Shown here: piece by piece, positions 38,692 to 55,918 of the stretch
Layout: each line of letters opens with the position of its first letter
Position numbering within the stretch: position 1 is the first letter of the stretch
Notes under the pieces: generated by a model
Databases searched by the model: none
Seen by the model: only the letters and a program-made list of their open reading frames with translations
Told to the model about the DNA's origin: nothing
Position numbers and translations under genes: made by a program
Assembly: GCA_964017065.1 (NCBI GenBank)
Contig: OZ024789.1
Coordinates: forward strand, 12,883,890-12,947,889
Length of the DNA stretch: 64,000 nucleotides
Direction: 5' to 3'
DNA from: Haliclona indistincta
Taxonomy: Eukaryota; Porifera; Demospongiae; Haplosclerida; Chalinidae

Positions 38692-40536
38692 ATGGCTGAA
38701 GCTAACCTCCAACAGCGAGGTAGGTGCATAATTAAAAGAATAGCCGTTTCTGTAATAGTGCTTCAAAAACACCGCTTAAGTGCTAATTTTGTATCGGAAA
38801 TTTTCTTACAGCACTAGTAGATCTAGAGCCTTCAGTTCAGACGGGACAAGGTGAGCGCCATAATTTATTCTGCGCTCACCTACACCGCATAATCGTTTAG
38901 GGCCGTTCTAGTCTACTAAAACTTTTACGGTTCAAATCGTGCGATAGTGAGCGAGGGTGGATAATGTTATTACCTGTGCGCAGTATGCGGGATCGAGGGT
39001 GCCGTCTGTAGTATCGGTATGTCATGATGTGATGTGTGTCGTCTAATTAAAACACGCCTGTTTGCGTCTTACCGCTCCACAAAAACACTCTACAGCTTCT
39101 TCACTGAATTTATAGTCCTATGCTGGTCCTATGAAGACGTTTTCTGTGCTGGTAGAAAAATTTTGAGGCCTTTAATCATATCAGTCTTTCTGAGCCCTTC
39201 CGTGATGTGCCAATCAATTACTGTGTTAGTTGGGTCAGCAATGAAAAAATAAAAGTCAGAGAATCTAGCCTTTACTACAGTTACAAACAACATTATGTTT
39301 AGTACCGTCTCGACAGTTCTTGCAACAGCTAGCTCAGATTGGCAGGCTTACCTCCCCAAATAAGCGTTTCAGGACTAGCAATGACTCGTGGTCCCAACAT
39401 ATTTCGGCTTTACTTCTTGTGACATTGAACAGACAGATCCCAACCAGTATTTTCTGATAGTACTAAGCCTAAGCACTGCATAAAAAATTTTGCTGACATG
39501 CTTACTGTTTGTGATCTGGCTGAATAGGCTCAAAATATTAACCGTAATACAGAGAACTATGACTATAAACGCGGCATCACCAGCACAAAACTAGCATCAA
39601 AGCAAAGATCTCCAACCGTTGCAAGTACAATCAGCAACTTTTGAGCCTGCATTTTCGAGAAGGAAAACAGTGCTTTTTGGTGGGCGTGGTTCTTATTTGA
39701 GGGATTTGTCACGCCCCTCCGGGAGAGCACTATTTTCTTCGCGAAAATGCAGGCCCAAAGTAGTGTGTGACTGTAAGTACAGATCATTAGCGCTGGCAAC
39801 ATGACTATTTGTCATCAAAATTGCCTCAGAATAATAATTATTTTTATTATAATAATGGATTCATTATAATTATGGTGTTTATTTTATAGTTGTTAAGACA
39901 AGTAGTGATCGCCTAAAGTTACTGGAGCTACTAGAGGAGGAGAATGCAAATTGGCACTCACTGGGCATTCAACTCGATGTGGATACCGGGGTGCTTAAAG
40001 ACATCCAAAGAATACCACAAGTAATGACTGTTGAAAACAAGTTTGAGAAAATGCTGGATTTGTGGTTGAAGAAAGATAATGCGACGTGGGATGTTCTTAA
40101 GCAAGCACTTAAGAAATGTGGTGAGAATGCTCTTGCTTCATCACTTCCTAGTCAAGGTAAGTTACATGTATGATATTAATAATATTTATAACTATTTTTA
40201 TTACTCATCATGTAGTTGAAATGCCGCCGATTGGTGAGCTAGTGAGACTACTGAAGGGTGTAATGTCTAAATGGAAAAGACTGGCACTTTTCTTAGAAGT
40301 AAACACAGACGCTATTATTCCTGGAGATCGGCAATGTTGTGATTGTATGACAGACATGATAACAGAATGGATGAACCGGAAAAAAAACAAAGCTACAATA
40401 GGAGCTGTTGTTCAAGCATTGCAACATCTTGGCAACAATAAGCTGGCAAGAGAAATAGAGCAAGGTATAAACATACAGTTATTGGAACACATCATATCAT
40501 CCTTTTTATGCAGCCTTCCGCGTGGATATTACATGA
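38692..40536 (+). CDS. double-Death-domain protein C
   Basis: Exons 38692-38719 (MAEANLQQR), 38812-38850 (ALVDLEPSVQTGQ), 39890-40156, 40216-40464 and about 40514-40536 (AFRVDIT, stop). The layout of two tiny leader exons, one exon per Death domain and a tiny last exon, with the same intron phases, matches double-Death gene B and shows common descent. DD1: ENANWHSLGIQLDVDTGVLK, WDVLKQALKKCGENALA. DD2: VMSKWKRLALFLEVNTDAII, VVQALQHLGNNKLAREI. The 1-kb intron 38851-39889 carries a hairpin element. Role inferred as for A and B. Confidence 0.8.
39640..39765. mobile_element. hairpin element in double-Death C intron
   Basis: Imperfect inverted repeat: cctgcattttcgagaaggaa on the left faces its near reverse complement (ttcttcgcgaaaatgcagg) on the right. 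The loop itself holds an inverted gggcgtg/cacgccc pair. No coding capacity; probable MITE remnant. Confidence 0.55.
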
Positions 40537-40759
40537 AAGTTGTTCTGAAAACCTATTCTGGTATCATCGTCAACTATGTATAAGCATGTAAAATACATAC
40601 CAATGCATGCATGATTGTGTACAACATAAACTACATGAAAAAATTAATACAAAAACAAGGATAATAAGATAAAGCTAATAGTTAAATAAAACTAACTAAT
40701 CAAAGAAGTACAAGATAACAAAAAGTCAAGAAAATAAGTCAAATGACAAAGCAGGAAGT

Positions 40760-40860
40760 GTGCTCCTTAGAGATGCTCTAAGACATGGCTGTGCATGGCT
40801 GCTTGATGAGTGATGTGTATCAGTCTGTCTATGCTTGGCTGTCTTCTTGTTGAGCCAAGC
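40760..40860 (-). pseudogene. degenerate copy of the DENND6 terminal exon
   Basis: Similar at nucleotide level to the DENND6 last exon at about 41555-41690: both have tctaag.catg.ctg, then gcttgatga, then tgtgtat.agtctgtct. No usable frame. It lies just left of a decayed Death-domain copy, suggesting that one segment was duplicated. Confidence 0.45.
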
Positions 40861-40924
40861 AAGCTAGAGAGTAAGGAGCTAGGCATATTATAGTCATGTG
40901 TTAAGGAAGTACCTTGCTCATGCA

Positions 40925-41400
40925 GGGATAACAATGACATTGGCAACTATTATGTATTGCTGAAGCTTCTAAAAGAGGAGAGTATTACCATAGACATACA
41001 AAGCTACATGAATAGGTGTAATGCTGGGACTGAATGAGGAGACACTGCCATCATGTGACAAACCATGCTACATGAGTGGAAGGATAGAAGATTCTTCACG
41101 TGACGTCTGCAGAGGGCTTTGAAGAACAATGTTCCTTTAGCAAAGAATCTTGAGAGACAAGGTCACAGCACAGAGCTGATATTATCTGTTTTGATCAGTG
41201 ATTTTGCTGTATGAGGAGCTGATGACAATGATGCACGATGTCCATTGTCTATACGTGATTGTGGATGTGCTAGAAGCACACAAAGCAGTGAAGTGATGGT
41301 TCGAATTATAAAGACATGAATCGATATAAGGCGGCAACCATACAAGCTGTTGTAGATGTTCTACAATGTAGTGTGACCAGTACTAGCAAACAACACACCT
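40925..41400 (+). pseudogene. decayed double-Death-domain gene copy
   Basis: Matches the double-Death genes in pieces: ctgaagcttctaaaagagga, then catgagtggaaggatagaag, then ctgcagagggctttgaagaa and gacaaggtcacagcacag, which align with gene B near 35645-35905. Stops and frame changes occur throughout. A non-functional relic; the second Death domain is only faintly visible after 41200. Confidence 0.7.
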
Positions 41401-41543
41401 GTTAGGATGATTACAGATTTTTAAAATTCAACCATGCATAGAAACCAAGTGGAAATGTACTATAAAACATGTGCATTGCTATAATAGACACAATTCATTC
41501 ACAATAATAATTCAGCTGCTCTATAAAGAGAAAGAAGAATAGG

Positions 41544-46287
<4,744 letters not shown>

Positions 46288-46361
46288 ATTGTGCTAGATA
46301 ACAGCAACCAGTGGGTGTGGTTAATCACGTCACGACCACACCCATAACAAGCACCGCATGC
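46288..46361. promoter_or_regulatory. DENND6/NOPCHAP1 bidirectional promoter
   Basis: 74 bp between head-to-head start codons. Contains atcacgtcacg (E-box/CRE-like) and two copies of the local CACACCC/GGGTGTGG word. Shared use inferred from spacing. Confidence 0.45.
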
Positions 46362-48247
46362 ATGGCAGCAAAGAAGCCAGTGACGTCTAAAGAGCTGCTG
46401 GTACCGCCTAGAGGACCAGGTATACAGTGATATCGCATCTTATTATGCTTATTGTTGTCGCTAAGGTGTTCATCTGTTGCAAGCGCCTAAAACCTATAAG
46501 TTCGCTCGCAGCTCAGGTAATGTCACGTGGTGCATGGTGCTAGCCCCTCCCCCTTCTTGCAGTGTTATCACAGGTCCAGTTCTTCCTCCCTCAACTAGCC
46601 AAGGCTAATACAGCTCTGCAAGAGAGGGTGGAGTCTGAGGGATCAGAGGGCGTGGCTGTAGAGTGCAACGAGGAAGAAGAGAACGAGACACACATTGAGA
46701 TGGTGAGCCCCGCCCTCATACACTGAGCCCCGCCCCCTTGTACTGAGCATGAGAGCAGATAATGCTTATATTGCTGAGTACCTTAGCGCTAGTTACTGCA
46801 ACAGTCTTCATACATGGAGATGATACCAGTCGTGATGCTATTCATACATGGAGATGATACCAGTCGTGATGCTATTCATACATGGAGATGATACCAGTCG
46901 TGATGCTATTCATACATGGAGATGATACCAGTCGTGATGCTATTCATACATGGAGATGATACCAGTCGTGATGCTATTCATACATGGAGATGATACCAGT
47001 CGTGATGCTATTCATACATGGAGATGATACCAGTCGTGATGCTATTCATATATGGAGATACCAGATGCAACTCATGCACAAAACTCGCCGTGTGATGAAA
47101 ATGAACGCTAGCTCCGGCTGTACGACGATTGTGGGACGACTGTCGAGTAGTTCCAGTCAACGGATCCGCCATTTGCCGCCGTGCTGCATGGAGATCGTGA
47201 TGTCGACTAGTGGATCATGTAGGAGCTATGCATAGTGAACGACTGTCAAGTGTACTGGTCTCCCCTAGTGTGATCATTGTGGGACGATGTCGAATAGCTT
47301 CAGAGTCAGAACAGTATGTGATCTGCCCTGCTACGGTAGTAGTGCCCTGCTACGGTAGTAGTGCCCTGCTACGGTAGTAGTGCCCTGCTACGGTAGTAGT
47401 GCCCTGCTACGGTAGTAGTGCCCTGCTACGGTAGTAGTGCGCTGCTACGGTAGTAGTGCCCTGCTACGGTAGTAGTGCCCTGCTACGGTAGTAGTGCCCT
47501 GCTACGGTAGTAGTGCCCTGCTACGGTAGTAGTGCCCTGCTACGGTAGTAGTGCGCTGCTACGGTAGTAGTGCCCTGCTACGGTAGTAGTGCCCTGCTAC
47601 GGTAGTAGTGCCCTGCTACGGTAGTAGTGCCCTGCCCCGCTACAGCAGTAGTGCCCTGCTACAGTAGTAGTGCCCTGCTACAGCAGTAGTGCCCTGCTAT
47701 GGCAGTAGTGCCCTGCTACGGTAGTAGTGCCCTGCTACGGTAGTAGTGCCCTGCTACAGTAGTAGTGCCCTGCTACAGTAGTAGTGCCCTGCTACGGTAG
47801 TAGTGCCCTGCCCTGCTACAGTAGTAGTGCCCTGCTACAGTAGTAGTGCCCTGCTACAGTAGTAGTGCCCTGCTACAGTAGTAGTGGCCTGCTACAGTAG
47901 TAGTGGCCTGGCACCCTCAGGGTGGTACTTGCACATCTAAACACATTTGCAAATTTTAATCAAAATTATCTTGTTCTGGTATAACCATTATGCTGCTGCA
48001 GGATCTAGCAGTAGTGCCACTGAGCGGTAGTGATGATGATAGCAGTAGCTACCAGCCCAGCAGTGATGAGGAGGAGAGGCTAGTCCCTTCATCAGTGGAT
48101 GAGGTTGATCTGAAAACAGCATCATCAGCATCAGTGACGCAATTCCCTCTCATGCTACCATCATCATCATCGTCATGTAGACCATCCCATCACTCCAGAC
48201 CACACCATAAGACCACATTAATAGAGGAAATGATCACTAAAACTTAA
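46362..48247 (+). CDS. NOPCHAP1: NOP protein chaperone 1 (C12orf45-like)
   Basis: Exons 46362-46419, 46465-46516, 46563-46702 and 48002-48247; phases fit. The small acidic protein begins MAAKKPVTSKELL. Its conserved core is VLSQVQFFLPQLAKANTALQ, resembling the human RVRSFLPQMAQANEKL segment, then a short THIEMDL strand and a Ser/Asp/Glu-rich stretch (SGSDDDSSSYQPSSDEEE). NOPCHAP1 links NOP58 to the R2TP/RUVBL chaperone system in box C/D snoRNP assembly. The 1.3-kb last intron is mostly two minisatellites. Identification rests on the short core motif and overall plan. Confidence 0.78.
46811..47058. repeat. 34-bp minisatellite in NOPCHAP1 intron
   Basis: About seven near-perfect copies of tacatggagatgataccagt plus cgtgatgctattca. 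Confidence 0.97.
47325..47910. repeat. 19-bp minisatellite in NOPCHAP1 intron
   Basis: About 30 copies of tacggtagtagtgccctgc, with cag/cgg variants increasing toward the right end. Confidence 0.97.
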
Positions 48248-48623
48248 TAACTCGTACCGTTTATTAAAAAATTATTATCGTCAATTTACTGGTATGTCAT
48301 GGATGTTCGTACTGCATGTAATATCGATATTTTCACAAATCCATGTCAAGTGTTCTAAATCATCGCTGTGAACTGATACCAGCAGTGTGATCATGATGAT
48401 ACGGCACTTTGACGAGTATGTCATCTTGTCAAGAGGACCAGCTAGCTGTAGACTAGATCCTGTGCTCAGATATTATGAGCTGTTGTGATGCAGTCAGCAG
48501 TTGCATTGAATGGCGAAATAATTATAATCATTGTGTGAAATTAACGACCCGATCACAGCAAGTCAGTAAAGAGAGAGAATCAAGAGAACACGTTACATAC
48601 AAACAGTAATATAATGCGTTGCT
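48248..48623. other. intergenic stretch between convergent genes
   Basis: Between the NOPCHAP1 stop and the SMKR1 stop; AT-rich, no supported gene. Confidence 0.65.
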
Positions 48624-48978
48624 TTATTTCTTTTTCTTCTTCTTGCCACCTCCTTTCTTCTTCTTGCCAGCCCCACCGCCTCCCGCCCAGGAGAACCCCC
48701 TCAGCTGGAGGAACTCCACTGGTCCATGAGCTATATAGTAGGCGTTCAGCATCGCTACATGGCTGAGCGGGTCAGCAACTGGCTGAGGCTTCTTATCAAC
48801 AGCAGTCTTGGCCGCCTTCTTCCCTTTCTTCTTTCCTCCGGCTCCCTTCTTTTTCTTTCCTTTAGCTTTACCTTTCCCACCAGCCTTGCCTTTACCAGCA
48901 GCTTTACCTTTCTTCTTCGGCTATAATATAGAGCATGGATCATTAACCAGTCAGCGCTATCTAGCGCTCACTCACCAT
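48624..48978 (-). CDS. SMKR1: small lysine-rich protein 1
   Basis: Two coding exons: the ATG alone at 48978-48976, then an intron of about 55 nt, then an exon from about 48921 to the stop at 48624. The product of about 100 residues has basic Lys/Gly-rich ends (MPKKKGKAAGKGKAGGKGKA at the start, GAGKKKKGGGKKKKK near the end). They flank a conserved core: DPLSHVAMLNAYYIAHGPVE and FLQLRGFSWAG. Human SMKR1 has the same plan, with ILSPAAMLNLYYIAH and LRGFHWPG. Its molecular role is not established. The single-codon first exon explains why no Met-started frame appears here. Confidence 0.85.
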
Positions 48979-49182
48979 AGCGCTCTCTATATCATTCTAA
49001 CCAGCGTCTACTCGTCTAGTCTCATGCGCCAGCCGACAAAGTAAAATAGTGCGAGTTACTGCGCCATCTTTGTTTACTGGCACTCAATTGTTACCATAAC
49101 AACCCCGCGCACTCTCGCACACGAATGTCCGTATAACATGAATCCAAATTAATGTATTAGAACAAAAAAGCAAAATCAGTGT

Positions 49183-49862
49183 TCAAATGTCCTGGGTAGG
49201 TGCTGCTGGGTCAGTGAGCTGGACTGGTGCGTCAGTGCTAGGGGGCTCCAGGGAGCCAGCATACTGGTTGATATACTGCGAGGCTAGGTCAGCTATGCTG
49301 CATGGATCATTCCTCTGGGCTACAGCAGCAGCTGCCACCATGACTTGAGGCGAGGTGAGGTAGTCAGAGGAATCAGTGACTGTAGTATCCATGGCTTCAA
49401 CCGCTGACGTGACAGCATCGGTCTGAGAGTAGAGGTCCTGAGATACACTAGATGATCCAATACCAGACATGATGGAGTCAGGGAGCTCACTGACATGAGA
49501 GGCACTATACACAACCTGGTGAGAGAGAGAGAGAGAGAGAGAGAGGTACACACAGGAGAGGAGACCATGCTGACCTGCACACTGGGAGCTGTAGATACAG
49601 CACTAGCTTGAGCCAGCTGGGCAGTAGAGGATGATGATGAAGCAGGAGGGAATAGCTGCTGCTGTGAGCTGGTAGCAGCAGCTGGAGGTCCAGAGGGTGG
49701 ACCATGGCCACTAGGGTAGGCAGTGAGGAGCACTGTAGTGGTGGAACCTACTGGTTGGCCCAGGGCCTTGGCATCACGATCAGTCACTGTGACTGTCTGT
49801 GTGGCATACTGCACCTGGCCAGTCTCATCAGCAACCTATAGTAATAGAGAAGACATGAAGTG

Positions 49863-49914
<52 letters not shown>

Positions 49915-51812
49915 GTACCTGCTGTAGTCTAGCTGCAGTCTCAGCAAGTGATGCATCAGCCAGTGTCGGCATGCCTGTGGTGTCACAGTTACCCATCCCA
50001 GTGTCAATGGTGAAGACCTGATGGTTCTCAACTAGACTAGGGTCCACATCCTCCACTCCTCCCTCTCGCACACTGGTCACGCTGTGCTGTAGTGCAGCTA
50101 GGTCCAGCTCATGGCTCTGTATCATTCGTAACTGTTCCTCAGCCTCTGCTGTGATGCTGTCCTCCTGCTGTTGGCTGGTACTGGTGAACTGTGTCAGCAG
50201 GTCAGTGCGGCCATGATGAATATAACATGTTGTCAGGATCCTCCTCAGGGCATCGGTCCATGACATTGCCTTCTTCTGTTCATCTGTGCGTACATCACTC
50301 CGTACATTCTGCCAGGGTATATCATCCGGCCACCAGCTGGGTCTCATCTCCGCCTTACCCCAGCCAGGCTTGCCACGACCAGTTGAGAACTTGAGCATGC
50401 CAGGGATGAACGCTCTGAGCTGTGCCTGAGTCATCTCATTGATGGGAGTGGGGATACCATCAAACACGAGAGGCGGCAGTTCAAACAATGCTTGCTTGGG
50501 CTGAGGAGGAAGTGAGATGGGTGGGGCCTGCTTCCTGAGGCTCTCATCCATAGCGGTCAATATCTGTTCCTTTTGTATCTCTATAGCGCCTATCAATGGG
50601 GAGGTACCGAACACCTTGAACACTGGGTCGGGTTTTTCAGTCTTGGCCGAGGGGCGATACGTCACTACACACGTCTGGAGTCCTACACGAGTGGATAGCT
50701 CATCTAGTGTCTCCCTCAAGCGACGCATTAGCTTTGAGCAATGGCGCTTGCGTAGGGCTGGATTAGACTCAAAGGAATGGCGCTTTCTCTTACGACTGCT
50801 CACAATAGCTGCTGCAGCAGCAACACCTGTGGAATGCATGATCATGTGACTATCATGTGATATGACAACACTTACCAACAGGTCCAGTGCTGGCTAGCTT
50901 GGACATGAGGTCATCTCGATGAGAGATGTTATTCAGTAACTCATTCGTATCAAAGTTACTCTCTGGGCTCGACGGGATCACTTCAGACTCGTTCAAGACA
51001 CTCTCCATTGAGGACTGACTAATGGCTGCCGTAGTTGATCGATCAGGCTCACCCCGTGAGCTCAGCTGAGGGTCCACAGAGGAGTTGATGACACGTGTCA
51101 TGTCAGTAAGATCGCTGTAGTTCATGCCCATCAGACCACGTGATGACTGGCTCATGGCTGACTCCAGTATACTACTAGCTGATGGTGCAGTCACTTGACT
51201 GTGTGTCATAGACGCAGCTAGACTATCAGCAATGGCCTCCGGTGATATCTCTATACCCTCACTGCGCAGTGATCTGCTCACCTCCTGGAAGGTCTGCATG
51301 GCTGACTGGGACACGTGCTGTAACTGCTGCTCTAGGTTGTTATCCAGGGACACTCCCAGCCGGACAGCTAGGTCAGCTGTGCTCGTGATGGCCCCGCCAT
51401 TGTTGTCCGTTGTAGGTAGAGGCGGTCCAGCTAGTGTAATGGCGTGTGTTCCGGCTATGCCCTCCGCTGCTAGCTGTTGTACCATGTCATTCGATGAAGC
51501 CAGGGGCCCGACCTGAGCCATCCCACTAGCCATGGAAGAGGGAGTCACTGATGGGACGCTCAGCGATGAGGACATGATCTCCAAAGCGTCGTCCTGAGCC
51601 ACCACTGTCTGTCCGCCATTATGGTTCGTCTCCCCGAGCACTCCAGCTTGCCCGCTGGCCTCCACTATCTCCACGGGCACACCGCCTACTTCTCCAGCGA
51701 ACTGACGAGCGAGATCCAAAGTGGCCGCCAAACTAGCTACATTCTCCGCTGACTGGATTGTATCCATGCGAGTATGCGCATTAGACGAGACGAGGTGACA
51801 GCGGCCAGTCAA
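49183..51812 (-). CDS. NRF1: nuclear respiratory factor 1
   Basis: Four exons: about 51812-50874, 50827-49919, 49837-49575 and 49517-49183. Exon 2 carries the dimerisation and DNA-binding region, with a basic stretch SSRKRKRHSFESNPALRKR, then LSTRVGLQTCVV, FKVFGTSPLIGAIE, MTQAQLRAFIPGMLKFSTGR, GKPGWGKAEM and the acidic-aromatic WWPDDIPW. NRF1 binds GCGCATGCGC-type sites as a dimer and drives mitochondrial and growth genes. Exons 3-4 are the Ser/Thr/Gln/Ala-rich activation region. The N-terminal part is longer than in vertebrates (about 300 residues before the basic stretch). The start could be the Met at 51812 or at about 51767. Confidence 0.93.
49519..49543. repeat. (GA)n at an NRF1 acceptor
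   Basis: (CT)n on the sense strand, immediately before the acceptor of the last exon. Confidence 0.93.
49867..49913. repeat. (GT)n next to an NRF1 donor
   Basis: Reads as (CA)n on the sense strand, starting directly after the donor gtacacacg. Confidence 0.95.
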
Positions 51813-51988
51813 ACAAGACCTCTGAGCATGTGCAGAGAAATGAGAAAATATGGCGACGTTGCTAGGGAAGTGACGAGGGAGAAGATGAGAGGCGTGTCAT
51901 GATTGTGGGTGTGGTCACACATGGTCATTTTCTCACCCTAGCCCTCATTACTGCATCAGCAGGGCCAGACTCCAGAGAAGGCTGATCG
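51813..51988. promoter_or_regulatory. NRF1 / PEP-synthase-like divergent promoter region
   Basis: Divergent starts 176 bp apart. tatgcgcat, similar to an NRF1 half-site, lies at about 51773-51781 inside the possible N-terminal extension of NRF1; if the shorter NRF1 start is used it would be promoter sequence. Confidence 0.35.
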
Positions 51989-54900
51989 ATGATGGGTTCA
52001 GAGCCACAGCTAGTGTTGGATGCAGGGTCCGTGAGCTGTGATCAATCGCTAGTGGGCGGGAAGGCGCGTAACTTATGGCTACTTGGTCAGCTTGTTGGCT
52101 GCCCCGTGCCAAGCTGGTTCGTGCTGACCACTAGAGCCTTCACTAGATTCATTGAGGTGTGATATCGTGCTGTCTGGCTATATGCTAGTGGTTCCTTCTC
52201 CTATCTACAGCATAACAAGCTGACTCACTCCCTCTCCATTGATCCTGGTGACCTGGCTGGCAGTACAGCTACTATACACGACCTCATCATGGCTGGGTGC
52301 TGGCCAGATGACCTGCGAGCTGTCCTCCACGAGCATCTAACAGCAGCTCCATTTGCTGACAGCTTTGTTGCAGTTAGATCAAGTGGTACTGATGAGGATT
52401 CCGCGGCTCACTCATTCGCTGGTCTGTGTGTATGTGTGTAGTAAAGATGGTTGATATTCTCTGGTACTGTAGGTCAGTTTGAGAGCTATCTGTTCCAGCG
52501 AGGAGACCAGGCTGTGATGGACTCCATCAAGCGATGTTGGTGTTCATGTTTCTCTGAGCGTGTCATGAGCCATCGTCTGGAAGTAGGCGCAGCTATCACT
52601 GATCTCAGGATGGCCGTGATTGTGCAAGTGAGCAGCTGCCCCCTCAGTATATTGCAATGTACTGCTCTCATGTCGTCAGGTAATGGTGGACTCCTCTGTG
52701 AGTGGTGTAGCATTCTCACGTCATCCACTCACGCCGATATCGTCTGACAGTGTGTTCATAGAGGCAGTGTATGGATTGGGGGAGGGGCTAGTGGGCGGGG
52801 AACTAGAGGCTGATAGATACGAGGTACAGTATGACTCATTATGATGGTTGTATTCTAGAGGGCACTATATAGGTATCACGACAAACACTGAAGGTGGAGG
52901 CTGAGATAGCTGACAAGGACGAGATGTTTGTGCAATGTAAGGAAAAAGGAGGGTTGGAGAAAGTGGAGGTGCATGAAGGGAGGGTGAAGCACCAGGCGCT
53001 AACCAATGAGCAAGCTGTCAGCATTGCTCGTCTTATGATGGAACTGGAGGACAAGATGAAGAAACCTCAGGACTTTGAATGGGGCATAGAGAACGGTACG
53101 CCACCATTGAGTCAAGCCTTACCCCTCTGTTGACCTCTCTCAGATCAGCTCTATTGCCTGCAGGCTCGTCCTGTTGTTACTCTGCCGCCATCTTGTTTCT
53201 TTGATCACTCTGTCCCTGGTCATCAGCCCACTCTGTGGGACAACTCTAATGTTGTAGAGAGCTACAGCGGCGTCACTACCCCTCTCACCTTCTCATTCGC
53301 TTCATATGCCTACGAGAAAGTGAGTCCACACTACTAGTGCTACCATAATGTGTCAGATATTGAACATTAATAATGTTATATCTCGTCGTCAGGTGTACAC
53401 CCTCACCCTGCTGGCAGCTGGAGTACCCAGCGGTGTGGTGTCTGATCTGAAGCCATCTCTATCCAACATGATCGGGTTTGTACGTGGCAATATCTACTAT
53501 AATCTCATGAGCTGGTATCGGTGTCTGGCGTGCCTACCAGTCGGCGATGTGTCTAAGTTCATGGACACCATGATGGGAGTCAAGCAGAGCCTGGGGCCGG
53601 AGATAGAGGCTCAGTTTGGGTCCATACGAGACTCCGCCCCTAAATACAGTGTGTGGACTAAGATCAAGCTGGGCATGGCTATAATACACAGAGGTATGGC
53701 ATTGATAGGTGACCACACCTCCTGATCACTTCCCTACAGTGTATTACATGGACCAACTGGTTCAACAGTTCTTTGTTAATTTCAATCATCACTACTATCG
53801 TGCACTGGACACTGACTTCACATCACTATCCTTGCAACAACAAGTGGCTTATATCAAGGATCTATACGAGGTAGGTGGGTGTGGTCTACTGCAGGGCAGG
53901 GCACAGTCTAAACTCTTGGTCTTGTACTAGAATTGTAGGACCACTGTCACTGCACTGCAGTGGGAGGCACAGTGGTACCCCTGTGATCTACTAGCTAGCC
54001 TGGTCTTGTACTGGGACCACTGGCTGTGTCTCACCTGCAGTGGGAGGCACAGTGGTATGAGCTGCTAGCTAGCCTGGTCTTGTACTGGGGGTGTGTCTCA
54101 TTGGACCACTTCCAGGTGACCACACCTGCAGTGAGGGTCACTAGCTGTGAGGGTCACTAGCTGTGAGGGTCACTAGCTGTGAGGGTCACTAGATGTGAGG
54201 GTCACTAGATGTGAGGGTCACTAGCTGTGAGGGTCACTAGCTGTGAGGGTCACTAGCTGTGAGGGTCACTAGCTGTGAGGGTCACTAGATGTGAGGGTCA
54301 CTAGCTGTGAGGGTCACTAGCTGTGAGGGTCACTAGCTGTGAGGGTCACTAGCTGTGAGGGTCACTAGCTGTGAGGGTCACTAGCTGTGAGGGTCACTAG
54401 CTGTGAGGGTCACTAGCTGTGAGGGTCACTAGCTGTGAGGGTCACTAGCTGTGAGGGTCACTAGCTGTGAGGGTCACTAGCTGTGAGGGTCACTAGCTGT
54501 GAGGGGCACTAGATGTGAGGGTCACTAGATGTGAGGGTCACTAGCTGTGAGGGTCACTAGCTGTGAGGGTCACTAGATGTGAGGGTCACTAGATGTGAGG
54601 GTCACTAGCTGTGAGGGTCACTAGCTGTGTATTATATTGTTTATGTCATCACAGAATGTGTTCGGTCGATGGCTGATACCAATATACAATGATACATACG
54701 TCATGTTGTTCTTTGGTCTGCTACAAAGACTGGTCTCATCCTATCTATCAGTCAATATTGAGAAGGTACATCACACTGCATGCTCTCTTTACACTATCTG
54801 TCTGTCTGTCTGTCTTGCAGGCTAAGACACTGCAAAATGATTTATTGTGCGGACAAGGTAAGTCAATCACCTGACTATCATGTGATATGTTCCATTAGTC

Positions 54901-55099
54901 ATGTGACAGGTGATGTAGAGAGCACGGAGCCCACTAAGATGCTGATGAGGATAGCAGAGCACATAGACACCGGACCAGCTGACCTGAGGGAGTGGTTCAT
55001 GGACGACAAACGAGGAGTACTGGACCTGTTAGCACAGCAGCAAGGACGAGTACAGGAGGAGAAGAGAAGAGCTGACAGACAGAATATGGAGGCAGCTGG

Positions 55100-55148
<49 letters not shown>

Positions 55149-55160
55149 GCGCGCGCGCGC

Positions 55161-55192
<32 letters not shown>

Positions 55193-55848
55193 GTGATTGC
55201 TTTCTCAGACCCTCCAGTGAAGGGCTGAGGCAGAGGACACGCCCACCCAGTAGTAGTGAGGGATGCCCCTTTCATCAACCACCGCAAGATCTGTCTCATG
55301 TGAGCACACACACATAGTGCTGCACGATAATTGCATAAACGATATTTTATTGCTTAAACTTACACGATAAATTATTACTAATTATCACGATATCATTGTG
55401 AAAATGATTTTTATTGTTCAATTGCACGTAAGTGAAGTTGTTCGCTGATCGTTCGCACCAGAGTCGCTGATGGTGTCAATCTCATCGAGTTCCAGCTCCT
55501 CAGCTTCCTCCATCGCTCGATCACCGACAGTATAGTCACTCCCAGTCGTCACGTCGACACTCGTCAGGTTAAGAGTCAGGACAACGATCTAGTACAGCTA
55601 GCTAGCTCGTCACCGTGCTCGTGGTCTTTACCGTAATAAAAAATAATATCTAATTACTCGTACAGACGGTATGACGATATCACAAATTTTTAATTATCGT
55701 TACGAGAAATATCGCCGATATTACTAACCAACGGTATATCATGCACACACATGATGATACTTACAATCACTGTTTCTTGCTGATTGAAATATTTTGAATT
55801 TTGAATATACGGTTTCTAGCGATACATGTGTATACCCTCCATGACAGC

Positions 55849-55918
<70 letters not shown>

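Noticed and set aside
39563..39804. Overlapping plus and minus frames of 61-79 codons
   Set aside because: They arise from an imperfect inverted repeat in a double-Death gene intron.
47000..47235. 83-codon frame partly over the 34-bp minisatellite
   Set aside because: Begins inside the repeat and lies in a NOPCHAP1 intron; no domain seen.
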